A DNA stretch of 64,000 bases from Fabrea salina (Eukaryota; Ciliophora; Heterotrichea; Heterotrichida; Fabreidae): the NCBI GenBank assembly GCA_022984795.1, contig JALIHJ010000041.1, positions 124,001-188,000 on the forward strand, in the 5' to 3' direction. The position numbers and the translations under genes are program-made. Under the pieces are notes generated by a model. It was given only the letters and a program-made list of their open reading frames with translations, searched no databases and was not told the origin of the DNA. Shown in pieces: positions 8,659 to 16,274 of this stretch (within the stretch, counting starts at the first letter, position 1; each line of letters starts with the position of its first letter).

Positions 8659-10083
8659 TTAGATAGGGAGCTTTTCGATAAAGTGAATTTTCTTGTCAAA
8701 TTCATTATTCTTCTTAGGGAGTCTTTGGAAACTTTCAAGTTTAGGCATGCTATCCTCGCTTTTATCTCTAAGTAACTCTTTTAAGATAGCCCTGGCGTCT
8801 AGAGTTTCTTCTTCTTCACCACTTTCGTTGTTGTCTACTTCTTGCGTTTTGAAAAAAGTGGTGTTGTTGCGTGAACGGTTTATAGCAGGCAAAGTAGGCA
8901 CAGCAGTGTTCTTTTGGTCTTCTAAAACACTTAGAGTCCTTTTGATTTTAGGGCTTTTTTTAGAGTGCAGTTGAGGAGTTAGGTCTTTTTTAATAGCAGG
9001 GAGGGACTCCTGCTTGATGTGGGAAGTCTTGGGGTAGCAAGGAGGAGTAGAGTGCAGGTTGTTTCTTGCACGAGTCTGTATGAAGTAGGTTTTTTCTAGC
9101 TTGTTCATTTTAGACTTGTTGACTTTGATGTTGCTGGCCTGCTTAACCAAAGCTTCTGGGTCGATTTGGGAGTCTTTTAGTTCTGAAAAAAACGAGGAAA
9201 TTTCTCCTGCGTCCATGTTAAGTAACTTGTCTTCGTATAAGTAAAGTATTGCCAAAGCTGTTTTAAATAGCATCACAGTTCTGTCTATAACTAAGTAGTC
9301 CCAAACCCTTAACACACAGTTCATAGGAAGAATTATAGTGAAGAGAGTCATAAACCACCTCAGAAGCCACGAGTCCTCTACAAAGCCTTCTTGCTCGAAG
9401 TGCTCGGCTAAGCCAGGCAGTTTCTCCTTAAAGATCTCTTTGAAGACATACATGCACTTCTTTAAATGAGGCATGTTTTCTTTGAAAAACCCAGCTAAAC
9501 CAAAGTCCTCGTTCAAAACTTCCAAAAACCCAAGCACTTCAGCTTCTGCCCCTCCAGAAACCATGAGTAAAAACCCCGCTACAAAATTCATTCCTTGGCA
9601 GTAGCCTATCGAAGGGTGTTTGGCCGCAAATTTCCCTAAAACCCGTTTAAGCGCCTCCATGCCGTTATGTTCGCAAAAGTAAGGATGCGAAGGAAAGGTC
9701 CTAGGCAGGTCTTTTTGAATAGTTGACAGAAGAGGCTCGCTAACCAGTTCCAACTCGCTGTACCCAGTGACCTCTGAAGCGCACACAATTGACTGCCACA
9801 CCTGCCAGCGGTACTGCACTGGAGGTCCTTTCCGAATGCGCCTTAAAAGCTTCATATAGCGCGTAGGGTCTTTAAGGTACTCAGTGAAGGTACAGTACAA
9901 ATTAAGCATCTTGTTCCACTTGCCCAACCGCTGCAGAAGCTTGTCTGAAGGTAGTTGCGGAACTAGATACGGACCTATTCTTGCTTTTTGCAGGTCCGGC
10001 GCATTTTGCTTTCTTTGTACAGGAAATAAAATTTGCTTGATTTGCTTGTCTTTTTGCTTGAAAACGCCGCATGATGAACCCAT
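8659..10083 (-). CDS. TBC-domain Rab GTPase-activating protein
   Basis: 474 residues. The TBC domain (about residues 80-300) contains both catalytic fingers: the arginine finger in IQKDLPRTFP and the glutamine finger in YCQGMNF, so Rab-GAP activity is expected. The C-terminal 170 residues are Lys/Ser/Pro-rich and probably disordered. The N-terminus MGSSCG fits a myristoylation plus palmitoylation signal, which would tether the GAP to membranes. Four Rab-like genes lie in the same window, but which Rab it acts on cannot be told. The 226-bp region upstream, before the divergent CCCH gene, is unusually long for this genome. Confidence 0.93.
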   Translation of the reverse strand: MGSSCGVFKQKDKQIKQILFPVQRKQNAPDLQKARIGPYLVPQLPSDKLLQRLGKWNKMLNLYCTFTEYLKDPTRYMKLLRRIRKGPPVQYRWQVWQSIVCASEVTGYSELELVSEPLLSTIQKDLPRTFPSHPYFCEHNGMEALKRVLGKFAAKHPSIGYCQGMNFVAGFLLMVSGGAEAEVLGFLEVLNEDFGLAGFFKENMPHLKKCMYVFKEIFKEKLPGLAEHFEQEGFVEDSWLLRWFMTLFTIILPMNCVLRVWDYLVIDRTVMLFKTALAILYLYEDKLLNMDAGEISSFFSELKDSQIDPEALVKQASNIKVNKSKMNKLEKTYFIQTRARNNLHSTPPCYPKTSHIKQESLPAIKKDLTPQLHSKKSPKIKRTLSVLEDQKNTAVPTLPAINRSRNNTTFFKTQEVDNNESGEEEETLDARAILKELLRDKSEDSMPKLESFQRLPKKNNEFDKKIHFIEKLPI

Positions 10084-10309
10084 GCTAAATTTAAGTATTT
10101 CGTTAGTTACAAACTTACTAGAAGGATTAAATGCTTAATAACTAACTCTAGCTTGGGCGCGCTCTCACAGTTATTTTAAGCTTGATGGAGCATAGTTAAA
10201 GCCAAGACTACTTAACATCCAATCAGATTTTAGAATCCCTTTTTCCGGTACGACCGGCGTTACGTAATAAATATGACCACCCAGCAAACTTATAATTTTA
10301 AATAGGAAA
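10084..10309. other. Long divergent intergenic region with a GC-rich hairpin
   Basis: No credible protein gene or tRNA is seen in these 226 bp between the TBC and CCCH starts. It holds a perfect 5-bp hairpin (CCGGT, loop ACG, ACCGG, 10245-10257) preceded by a T-run, a GGGCGCGC stretch near 10155, and a chance 10-codon ORF ending just before the CCCH start. It may contain regulatory elements or an unrecognised small RNA gene. Confidence 0.35.
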
Positions 10310-10762
10310 ATGAAGTCCGAAACCACCACGAACTTTACTACTCACAATATTACTGTTTCGCCTCCATCTGAATTAGACACTAAGCACCCTAAACGCACTG
10401 CCCGTGAAGAGGACTTCAAAGTCAAGTTCAAAACAGAACTCTGTAAAAAGTGGGAACAAGGAAAATGCGAGTACGGGGAAAAGTGTGCGTTTGCGCATGG
10501 GGAAGACGAGCTTAGGGCCAAAATGCATTTGTCCACTAACTACAAGACCAAAAAGTGCAAGCAGTTCCATGAAAAAGGGTACTGCATGTACGGGAGAAGG
10601 TGCCAGTTTCTTCACACTGAGTCAGGTCAGCCTCACACTGCTTCAAGTTCTACTGCAGGCAGTAACGTCTCTAGTAGAAAGTCTTCTTTCGACGCTTCTG
10701 AGGAACTCAATGCAAAGCAACGCTTGCCTATATTCATTGAAATCGGAAACAGGAGTATATAG
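10310..10762 (+). CDS. Tandem CCCH zinc-finger RNA-binding protein (tristetraprolin/TIS11 type)
   Basis: 150 residues with two CCCH fingers separated by about 18 residues. Finger 1 is C-KKWEQGK-C-EYGEK-C-AFA-H (CX7CX5CX3H) and finger 2 is C-KQFHEKGY-C-MYGRR-C-QFL-H (CX8CX5CX3H), each preceded by the (F/Y)KT(E/K)xC lead-in. Tandem fingers of this kind bind AU-rich 3' UTR sequences and promote mRNA decay in other eukaryotes. The flanks are Ser/Thr-rich and probably disordered. The first finger is one residue shorter than the classical CX8C spacing. It is convergent with the uridine kinase gene, 40 nt between stops. Confidence 0.92.
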   Translation: MKSETTTNFTTHNITVSPPSELDTKHPKRTAREEDFKVKFKTELCKKWEQGKCEYGEKCAFAHGEDELRAKMHLSTNYKTKKCKQFHEKGYCMYGRRCQFLHTESGQPHTASSSTAGSNVSSRKSSFDASEELNAKQRLPIFIEIGNRSI

Positions 10763-10802
10763 TTTAACTTAATTAACTGTGCATACTTTAAGTGTTTCGC
10801 GG

Positions 10803-11405
10803 TTATTTCTTATGTTTTAGGTACATCACTATGCACTCTAAAGCAGCTTGGTTTTCGGCACCTTTGGGTACGATTAAGTCAGCGTGCTTCTTAGTGCCTT
10901 TTACAAACTCTTCGTAACTAGGCTTTACAAACTTAAAGTACTGACTAAGTACTTCTTCTAAACTTCTGCCTCTTTGAGTTGTGTCTCTTTGGATTCTTCT
11001 GTGGAGTCTTAAGTCACTGTCGACCTCTAAAAATATTTTCAGGTCCATCAAGTCCCTTTGCCGTTTTTCAAAGAGTCCAAAGAGTCCTTCTATTAAAACT
11101 ACACTGCTGGGCTGCAATGTTTGGGTTTTTGGGAGTCTGTTGTTGGTTTTAAAGTCGTAAGTAGGAATTTCTGTTTGCTGGTTGTTGAGTAACTTAAGAG
11201 TGGCTTTGTGGAATTCTTGGTGATCCAAAGCGTCTGGGTGGTCGAAGTTGTAGTCTTTTAAGCTTTGGCTCTGAGTTAGGGGCTTATAGAAGTTATCCAT
11301 TGTTAGAATACTGCAGTTAAGTGCTTCTTGTATTTTGCAACAAAAGCTAGTTTTTCCTGAGGCTGTAGCCCCAGCTATTCCTACCAAAAAGGGCTTTTTA
11401 AGCAT
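10803..11405 (-). CDS. Uridine kinase family P-loop enzyme
   Basis: 200 residues. The N-terminal FLVGIAGATASGKTSFC contains a Walker A loop (GATASGKT), followed by TMDNFYK (the conserved (S/D)xDxFY substrate motif) and FDHPDALD, a signature of uridine kinases. The lid region RRIQRDTTQRGRS also matches the family. Known reaction: ATP-dependent phosphorylation of uridine and cytidine to UMP and CMP in pyrimidine salvage. The phosphoribosyltransferase domain found in some eukaryotic relatives is absent, so the bacterial-size single-domain form is present. Confidence 0.9.
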   Translation of the reverse strand: MLKKPFLVGIAGATASGKTSFCCKIQEALNCSILTMDNFYKPLTQSQSLKDYNFDHPDALDHQEFHKATLKLLNNQQTEIPTYDFKTNNRLPKTQTLQPSSVVLIEGLFGLFEKRQRDLMDLKIFLEVDSDLRLHRRIQRDTTQRGRSLEEVLSQYFKFVKPSYEEFVKGTKKHADLIVPKGAENQAALECIVMYLKHKK

Positions 11406-11448
11406 TTATGTAAATCTTACCGTTTTTCATTTAGAATATGCTTAATGC

Positions 11449-12429
11449 TTACATGCTTTCTCTAAGCCACTCGGCTAAGTCAGAGGTCATCTCAGGAAAC
11501 TCGCCTGTTTGCAGAATAGCCTGGATAGCTGGTTCTCCGTACTGTGCGTCTAGTAAGCTTCTTTCAAGCATAGTTACAAAGTCAGTGTACAAACAGTCGC
11601 TAAATACCTTAACCTTTTTAATCACTCCTCCTTCTACTTGCATGTGGATGTCTAGGAGTCCCCACTCAAACCTAGTTTCGAGTTCGTGACTGAAATGAGG
11701 AGACTCTCCGTACCTCCAGTTCCACTCTAAGTACTCAGAGGCGATGCTTTCTACCTCAGGAGGCATGTCTGCCATTTCCAGGTACTCTGCGTCTGGGTAC
11801 TCTTTTAAGAAACTAGCCCTCATAGCTTCTGTGAACTTGTCGTGGTTCATAGAGCTGTCTACTTCAGTGAGGTTAATCACTCTTGAAGTTACTGATTCTA
11901 TTCCTTTGCTCTGAAGTTTAGCTTTGTGCGGGTTAAGGTACTTCAGAATAGCTGTTTTGTCCACGTTAATCATCATTGTTCCGTGGTGCAGTGACAAGCT
12001 GCTTCCTCCTAAGTGCTGGATTTTGTAAGCAGAGCCTGAAATCTTCTTGCCGTCCAGAGTTATGTCGTTCCTTCCAGAAACCTGGGCTTCAAAGTCAAGT
12101 GAGTGAAGAGCCCTTAGCAAAATAGAGTTGTTGCGAGCTTTGTAGTCTGCAGAAGAGTTCATAGGCGAGACAAAGGAAAAACAAGTGTTGCCTAAGTCTT
12201 GGTAAACTGCACCTCCTCCACTTTTGCGGCGGCAAAGGGCTACTTTATCTTCTTCCATTCTGTCAACGTAGATTTCTTTCCAGGGGTTTTGGTTCCTGCC
12301 TATAACTATGGTTTTGTCGTTGCGGTACAGCAAAAGCACTGGAAGCTTGGCCTGTTGCATCACAACTTCTTCAAGTGCCAGGTTGTGGAAGATAGAATTG
12401 CACCCACTCAAAATGATCTTAGGTCTCAT
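11449..12429 (-). CDS. Lipoate-protein ligase / lipoyltransferase (LplA type)
   Basis: 326 residues. RRKSGGGAVYQDLGN is the diagnostic lipoate-binding motif of LplA and LIPT1, and the N-terminal FHNLALEE is another family block (FnLA.E). HHGTMMINVD and the downstream KSKGIESVTSRVINL match the rest of the catalytic domain, and a C-terminal accessory domain with WRYGESP is present. The enzyme attaches lipoate (from lipoyl-AMP or by its own activation) to E2 and H-protein subunits in mitochondria. No obvious long presequence is visible. It is flanked by uridine kinase and a CDK, with no evident operon logic. Confidence 0.92.
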   Translation of the reverse strand: MRPKIILSGCNSIFHNLALEEVVMQQAKLPVLLLYRNDKTIVIGRNQNPWKEIYVDRMEEDKVALCRRKSGGGAVYQDLGNTCFSFVSPMNSSADYKARNNSILLRALHSLDFEAQVSGRNDITLDGKKISGSAYKIQHLGGSSLSLHHGTMMINVDKTAILKYLNPHKAKLQSKGIESVTSRVINLTEVDSSMNHDKFTEAMRASFLKEYPDAEYLEMADMPPEVESIASEYLEWNWRYGESPHFSHELETRFEWGLLDIHMQVEGGVIKKVKVFSDCLYTDFVTMLERSLLDAQYGEPAIQAILQTGEFPEMTSDLAEWLRESM

Positions 12430-12450
12430 TTTTACTTCTAGAACAGTTAA

Positions 12451-13338
12451 TTATACCCTTCCGCTAAAAAAGGGATGCTTGATTGCTTGAGTGATGGTGA
12501 TTCTTTCCCTTGGGTTCATGATTAGTAGCTTCTTTAAAAGGTCAAGTGCATAAAAGTCTAGTTCTGGAAAAAACACTCTTAAGTCGTTGGGTTCCCAACG
12601 TGGAAAGTTAGTTCTAAAGTAAGGAAGACTAGAAACTCCAGGCCAGGTTTTTTCAGTAGGAGTGCCTAGCATCCCGAACAAGGCCCACAGTTGGTCTACG
12701 TATGACTTAGTTGGGAATAAAGGCTCACCCCTTACAAGCTCGCCAAATATACACCCTACAGACCACATGTCGATTTCCATGGAATAGTTACTTGAACCTA
12801 GAAGTATCTCGGGGGCTCTGTACCAAAGAGTTTGCACACTGTTAGTGTAGGGTCTCAAAGGGACCTGGAAGCCCCTTGCTAAGCCAAAGTCTCCAATTTT
12901 CAAGTTCAGAGTTTTGTCAAGTAGTAAGTTTTGAGGCTTCAAGTCTCTGTGGATGATGCGATTAGAGTGCAAGTAGTACACTCCTTTCAAAAGCTGCACC
13001 ATGAACTTGCGTATGCATTCTAGCGGAAGGGAGGTTTTTAGATTTTGGATGTAGTTTCCTAAGTCTTCTTCTAGGAACTCAAACACTAAGTACATGTTAG
13101 TTTCGGTAGCGATTATATTGTTGAGTTTAACTACACTGGGATGGTTCAAGCTCTGCAAAAAGCTTACTTCTCTAAGAGCAGTGGGAGGAAAGCCTTCAGT
13201 TGTTAAGTCCATCAAGCACTTTTTAACTGCTACATACTGCTGAGTTTCTTTATCGTAAGCTTTGTAAACCCTTCCATAAGTTCCTTCTCCCAAGACTACT
13301 AGCTTTTTGTACCTGCACTGACTGTTTGCTTTGTTCAT
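12451..13338 (-). CDS. Cyclin-dependent kinase with PPTALRE helix
   Basis: 295 residues from MNKANSQCRYKKLVVL; upstream codons are open but would run over the divergent neighbour. GEGTYGRVYKA retains the inhibitory Thr-Tyr pair, HRDLKPQNLLL is the catalytic loop, and GDFGLARGFQ begins the activation segment, which holds YTNSVQTLWYRAPE with the activating Thr. The cyclin-binding helix reads PPTALRE instead of PSTAIRE, a variant within the CDK1/2/5-like range. The protein is a single kinase domain, as expected for a cell-cycle or related CDK. The cyclin partner cannot be inferred. Confidence 0.93.
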   Translation of the reverse strand: MNKANSQCRYKKLVVLGEGTYGRVYKAYDKETQQYVAVKKCLMDLTTEGFPPTALREVSFLQSLNHPSVVKLNNIIATETNMYLVFEFLEEDLGNYIQNLKTSLPLECIRKFMVQLLKGVYYLHSNRIIHRDLKPQNLLLDKTLNLKIGDFGLARGFQVPLRPYTNSVQTLWYRAPEILLGSSNYSMEIDMWSVGCIFGELVRGEPLFPTKSYVDQLWALFGMLGTPTEKTWPGVSSLPYFRTNFPRWEPNDLRVFFPELDFYALDLLKKLLIMNPRERITITQAIKHPFFSGRV

Positions 13339-13386
13339 AAGATTTATAAGATATGATATACAATTTAAGTAATTCTGACATATTAA

Positions 13387-13803
13387 ATGCAAAAGTCCAG
13401 CACAGGAAAAACCATTCAAAGCAGACTTAAAAAAACACTGTCTCCTACTAACTTTAAGCCAAATTCAAGTCTGAAAAGAGTCGTTTCTGAAAAGCATTTT
13501 GAAATTACTTACCAACGCCAGATAAAAGAGTCAAACGACTTCTTTAAACTCTACAAAAAAGCTAAAGGAGATCGTTCTAAACTTTTAGAAACTTTCAGCA
13601 ACTCGCCTGTGTTCAAAAACGAAAAAAACTACCACAAACTGATTCTTTCCCTTAGAATAGAGGAACCAAAACCCCAGAAGTCAAAATTCCAAAAACTAAA
13701 ACCACTTTCTCCTTCAATCATCCGGAAAAAAGCGTAATTGCTAATTAGTTTAGAAGACCTTCAAGAAGTTAAAGCAATCTTGCAGCCTTTAAAGTTTAAT
13801 TAA
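13387..13803 (+). CDS. Small basic protein, two exons, unrecognised
   Basis: Exons 13387-13733 and 13749-13803 join across a 15-nt intron to give 133 residues. Without splicing the frame would stop at the GTAA of the intron, yet the downstream stretch continues in frame as LEDLQEVKAILQPLKFN and ends in TAA two bases from the stop of the convergent RING-CH gene. The protein is Lys/Ser-rich with a central charged helix (ITYQRQIKESNDFFKLYKKA) and probably disordered ends. No family is recognised. It is divergent from the CDK gene with 48 bp between starts. Confidence 0.75.
13734..13748 (+). other. 15-nt spliceosomal intron
   Basis: GTAATTGCTAATTAG starts with GTAA and ends with TAG. It splits codon GC|T; removal joins the upstream frame to an 18-codon coding-like tail that ends at a TAA. 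The size and ends match the two other introns found in this window. Confidence 0.8.
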
Positions 13804-13805
13804 AT

Positions 13806-14939
13806 TTACAGTTCTTCTGAAACCTCCCTTTGAGGGTTCATTTCTTCGTACTCAAAAGAAAGCTCAGAGCTTTTAAGCTGGTTTCCTTCCTGGCTGGATT
13901 TTTTGGACCCACTTACACAGCAAGCTTTAAACAAACTTGCCAAGCAATTACTTTTTTCTTCAAACTTAGCTTCAACTAAGCAGTTTTTAACTTGGTACAG
14001 CACAGAGTCTCCTTTGTGAAGCAAAACTTTCTTTACATAAAGCAAACTTCCAAATTTTGAGTTGTTATCCTTTAAATAGAACCTTCCGTTCTTAAATGCT
14101 ATGTTTGAATTGTGGTCACAAACACTTTGGTCCTTTACTAGCAGGTCTGAGTTTTCTCCTTTGCCAGCCTTTATTTCTTCGTTTGAGTTTCCTGTCAGCA
14201 CATGAACTAGGTAACCTCCTTGGCAGTCATTTCTAAGGTCTTCAACTACCATGTAGGGCAGGTCTGGCTTGTAAACTTCTGTCAAGTCTACAATCGTTCC
14301 TCCTAAACTGTGCTTCAAAGTAAACTTTTCGCCACACAACTCACAGTTTAAAGAAGTCCAGTAATAAGAACACACAAAGTTGCGCTGAGTCACTTTAAGC
14401 CTACTCGATACCCAATACTGCAAACAACCAACATGAATTAGTTTCATGCTGCCTGTGCAACTACAAGGAGACACTAAAGGGTTTTCATCCGAGAAAGCAG
14501 TGGACAGACAGATCCTGCAGAACTCCTCGCCTAAACTACGGCCACTTTTAGGTTCAGGAATTCCTTTAGCAGTTTCTGGGCATCCCTGTGAGTTTAGTTC
14601 TTTAACTCTTAGTTGCACTGCTCCTAATCTGAAGATGTCTCCCTCTTGAAGTTCTAAAGTTTTTTCTACTTCGTTGCTGAACCGAGCGTTGGTCCACATA
14701 TTAAGACCTTTTCCTGGCAAGATCAGGCATTCTTCTTTGTTGCAGTTTACTTTAAACAGAACATTTCTCGGAATCTCGTTTGTTGGGTCAACTTGGATTT
14801 TTTGGTCATCGGATAGGATTTGGGCGTTATGTTTGATTGAGACTTTTTCTGGGTTGTTTGGAAAGGATTCGTAATTAAAGAGACTGGTGGATTCCATGTT
14901 GTAAACCCACACATTCATGTTTACTTTCCAGGAGCTCAT
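13806..14939 (-). CDS. RING-CH (MARCH-type) E3 ubiquitin ligase with FHA domain
   Basis: 377 residues. A RING-CH finger occupies about residues 140-210: CRIC, then PCSCTGSMKLIHVGCLQYW, then CELC (pattern C4HC3 with the Cys-Thr-Gly-Ser signature). After it, about residues 235-330, an FHA-like fold is visible (KAGKGENSDLLVKDQSV and YLKDNNSKFGSLLYVKK), which normally binds phosphothreonine. No membrane segments are seen, unlike most animal MARCH ligases. The combination implies a ubiquitin ligase recruited by phosphorylated partners. It is convergent with the small two-exon gene. Confidence 0.88.
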   Translation of the reverse strand: MSSWKVNMNVWVYNMESTSLFNYESFPNNPEKVSIKHNAQILSDDQKIQVDPTNEIPRNVLFKVNCNKEECLILPGKGLNMWTNARFSNEVEKTLELQEGDIFRLGAVQLRVKELNSQGCPETAKGIPEPKSGRSLGEEFCRICLSTAFSDENPLVSPCSCTGSMKLIHVGCLQYWVSSRLKVTQRNFVCSYYWTSLNCELCGEKFTLKHSLGGTIVDLTEVYKPDLPYMVVEDLRNDCQGGYLVHVLTGNSNEEIKAGKGENSDLLVKDQSVCDHNSNIAFKNGRFYLKDNNSKFGSLLYVKKVLLHKGDSVLYQVKNCLVEAKFEEKSNCLASLFKACCVSGSKKSSQEGNQLKSSELSFEYEEMNPQREVSEEL

Positions 14940-15029
14940 TTATTATTACTGCAATAATTAACTCTGTTAGGTCTGTAGCAAAGCTATTTAACTGAGACTT
15001 ATAAAGTTCAAAACAAGAATCTTTAAAAA

Positions 15030-15102
15030 TTCCGCATCCGGGATTCGAACCCGGGTCTTCTGGGTGAAAGCCAGATATCCTAACCGTCTAGACTAATGCG
15101 GA
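15030..15102 (-). tRNA. tRNA-Glu (UUC)
   Basis: Read on the minus strand, this is a full cloverleaf of 73 nt: a perfect 7-bp acceptor stem (TCCGCAT/ATGCGGA), an anticodon arm TCTGG-CTTTCAC-CCAGA giving anticodon UUC, and a T arm CCGGG-TTCGAAT-CCCGG. The B box GGTTCGAATCC is intact. CCA is not encoded and there is no intron. A run of T follows on the minus strand (complement of about 15025-15029), fitting a Pol III terminator. It lies alone between two divergent protein genes. Confidence 0.97.
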
Positions 15103-15180
15103 TTAAATAACTTTCCTAAGAAAAGTTTAAATACTTTAAAAACTCAACTTGCTTAGAAAGCTCTGGACTATTAGAAAATA

Positions 15181-16254
15181 ATGGTGCAACTATACTACAA
15201 TACATCTTGGAAACCTGCATACTGCCATACCCCTGTGAATGGCAAGTGGACTTCCTTAGAAATGAAACCTCATCCCGAAAGAAAGCACTGGCGTTTTATA
15301 GAACTTGAAGGACCTACAGAATTTGTTTTCACAGATCTTGAAGGAAACTGGGACAACCCTCCAGAAGGCCAGAACTATGCTGTCAAAAGTGAAGGGGCTT
15401 TTGCAGTTTATCACGGAGAAGTCCTTGAAGTGGACTTTAAAAAGTCAATCTTGCTTGTTGCTGACTTAGACAATACACTTGTAGGGTCGCATCCAGATAC
15501 CAAAGCAGCTCTTGATAGGTTCAACCAGTACTGGATTAAGTACCACTATTTCAACGGATCTAGGTTAGTGTACAGCACCGGAAGGAGCTTAGAAGAGTAC
15601 TTAAAGTTGTACGAAGAAGGGCAGCAACTTTTGGATCCAGACATGCTAGTTACTGCAGTGGGTTCAGACGTATACACTATGTGTCCAGAAACAGGGGAGT
15701 ACAAACAGCACTTTGACTACTACGATTACTTTGACGGAGAACACTGGGACTCGACTCTGGTCTTCAACTTGATGAACGAACACTTTCCCTGGCTGATTGT
15801 TCCTCAAACTCGGTCGATTTTTCCTTTCAAAATTTGGAGGACGTGCAAGTTAGAAGACTGGCTGGCCCACAAACACGAACTCAAAGAGTTCTTGCGCAAT
15901 GATCAAAACAAAGCATTCGAAGGCAAAGTGATCAAAGCCAAAGTAATTGTCTCAGGCGCAGGCGACTACAGGTACATCGACATCACTCCTAATGAAGGAG
16001 GAAAAAAGATGGGACTTGTCTACGCCCAAAAACACTTTATGTTTAGTGATGAAAACACTTTGGTAGCTGGGGACTCAGGAAACGACATTGACATGTTCAG
16101 AGGCAACCACTGGGGAGTCATAGTAGCCAACCACCAAGAAGACTTGGAAGTTTGGTACCACAAAAAGCCCCGCAAAAACAAGTTTATTTCAGAACACATG
16201 TGGGCAGACGCAGTAGTAGGAGCTTTGGAAATGCTTGCCTTTAACAGTAACTAA
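15181..16254 (+). CDS. Starch-binding module fused to sucrose-6-phosphate phosphatase-like HAD enzyme
   Basis: 357 residues. The first 80 residues (VQLYYNTSWKPAYCH, LEMKPHPERKHWRF, TDLEGNWDNPPEGQNY) look like a CBM25/CBM53-type starch-binding domain. The rest is a sucrose-phosphatase-family HAD domain: nucleophile motif ADLDNTLVGSHPD (Asp95), YSTGRS, and the magnesium motif VAGDSGNDIDMF (about residue 297). Known reaction of the family: removal of phosphate from sucrose-6-phosphate or similar sugar phosphates. The fusion suggests an enzyme held on storage polysaccharide. Substrate is inferred, since no sucrose-phosphate synthase is in view. Confidence 0.88.
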   Translation: MVQLYYNTSWKPAYCHTPVNGKWTSLEMKPHPERKHWRFIELEGPTEFVFTDLEGNWDNPPEGQNYAVKSEGAFAVYHGEVLEVDFKKSILLVADLDNTLVGSHPDTKAALDRFNQYWIKYHYFNGSRLVYSTGRSLEEYLKLYEEGQQLLDPDMLVTAVGSDVYTMCPETGEYKQHFDYYDYFDGEHWDSTLVFNLMNEHFPWLIVPQTRSIFPFKIWRTCKLEDWLAHKHELKEFLRNDQNKAFEGKVIKAKVIVSGAGDYRYIDITPNEGGKKMGLVYAQKHFMFSDENTLVAGDSGNDIDMFRGNHWGVIVANHQEDLEVWYHKKPRKNKFISEHMWADAVVGALEMLAFNSN

Positions 16255-16274
16255 CTCATAATGCTTATAAATAA

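Noticed and set aside
10273-10305. Ten-codon ORF just before the CCCH gene
   Set aside because: Too short, no conserved features; most likely chance within the leader region.
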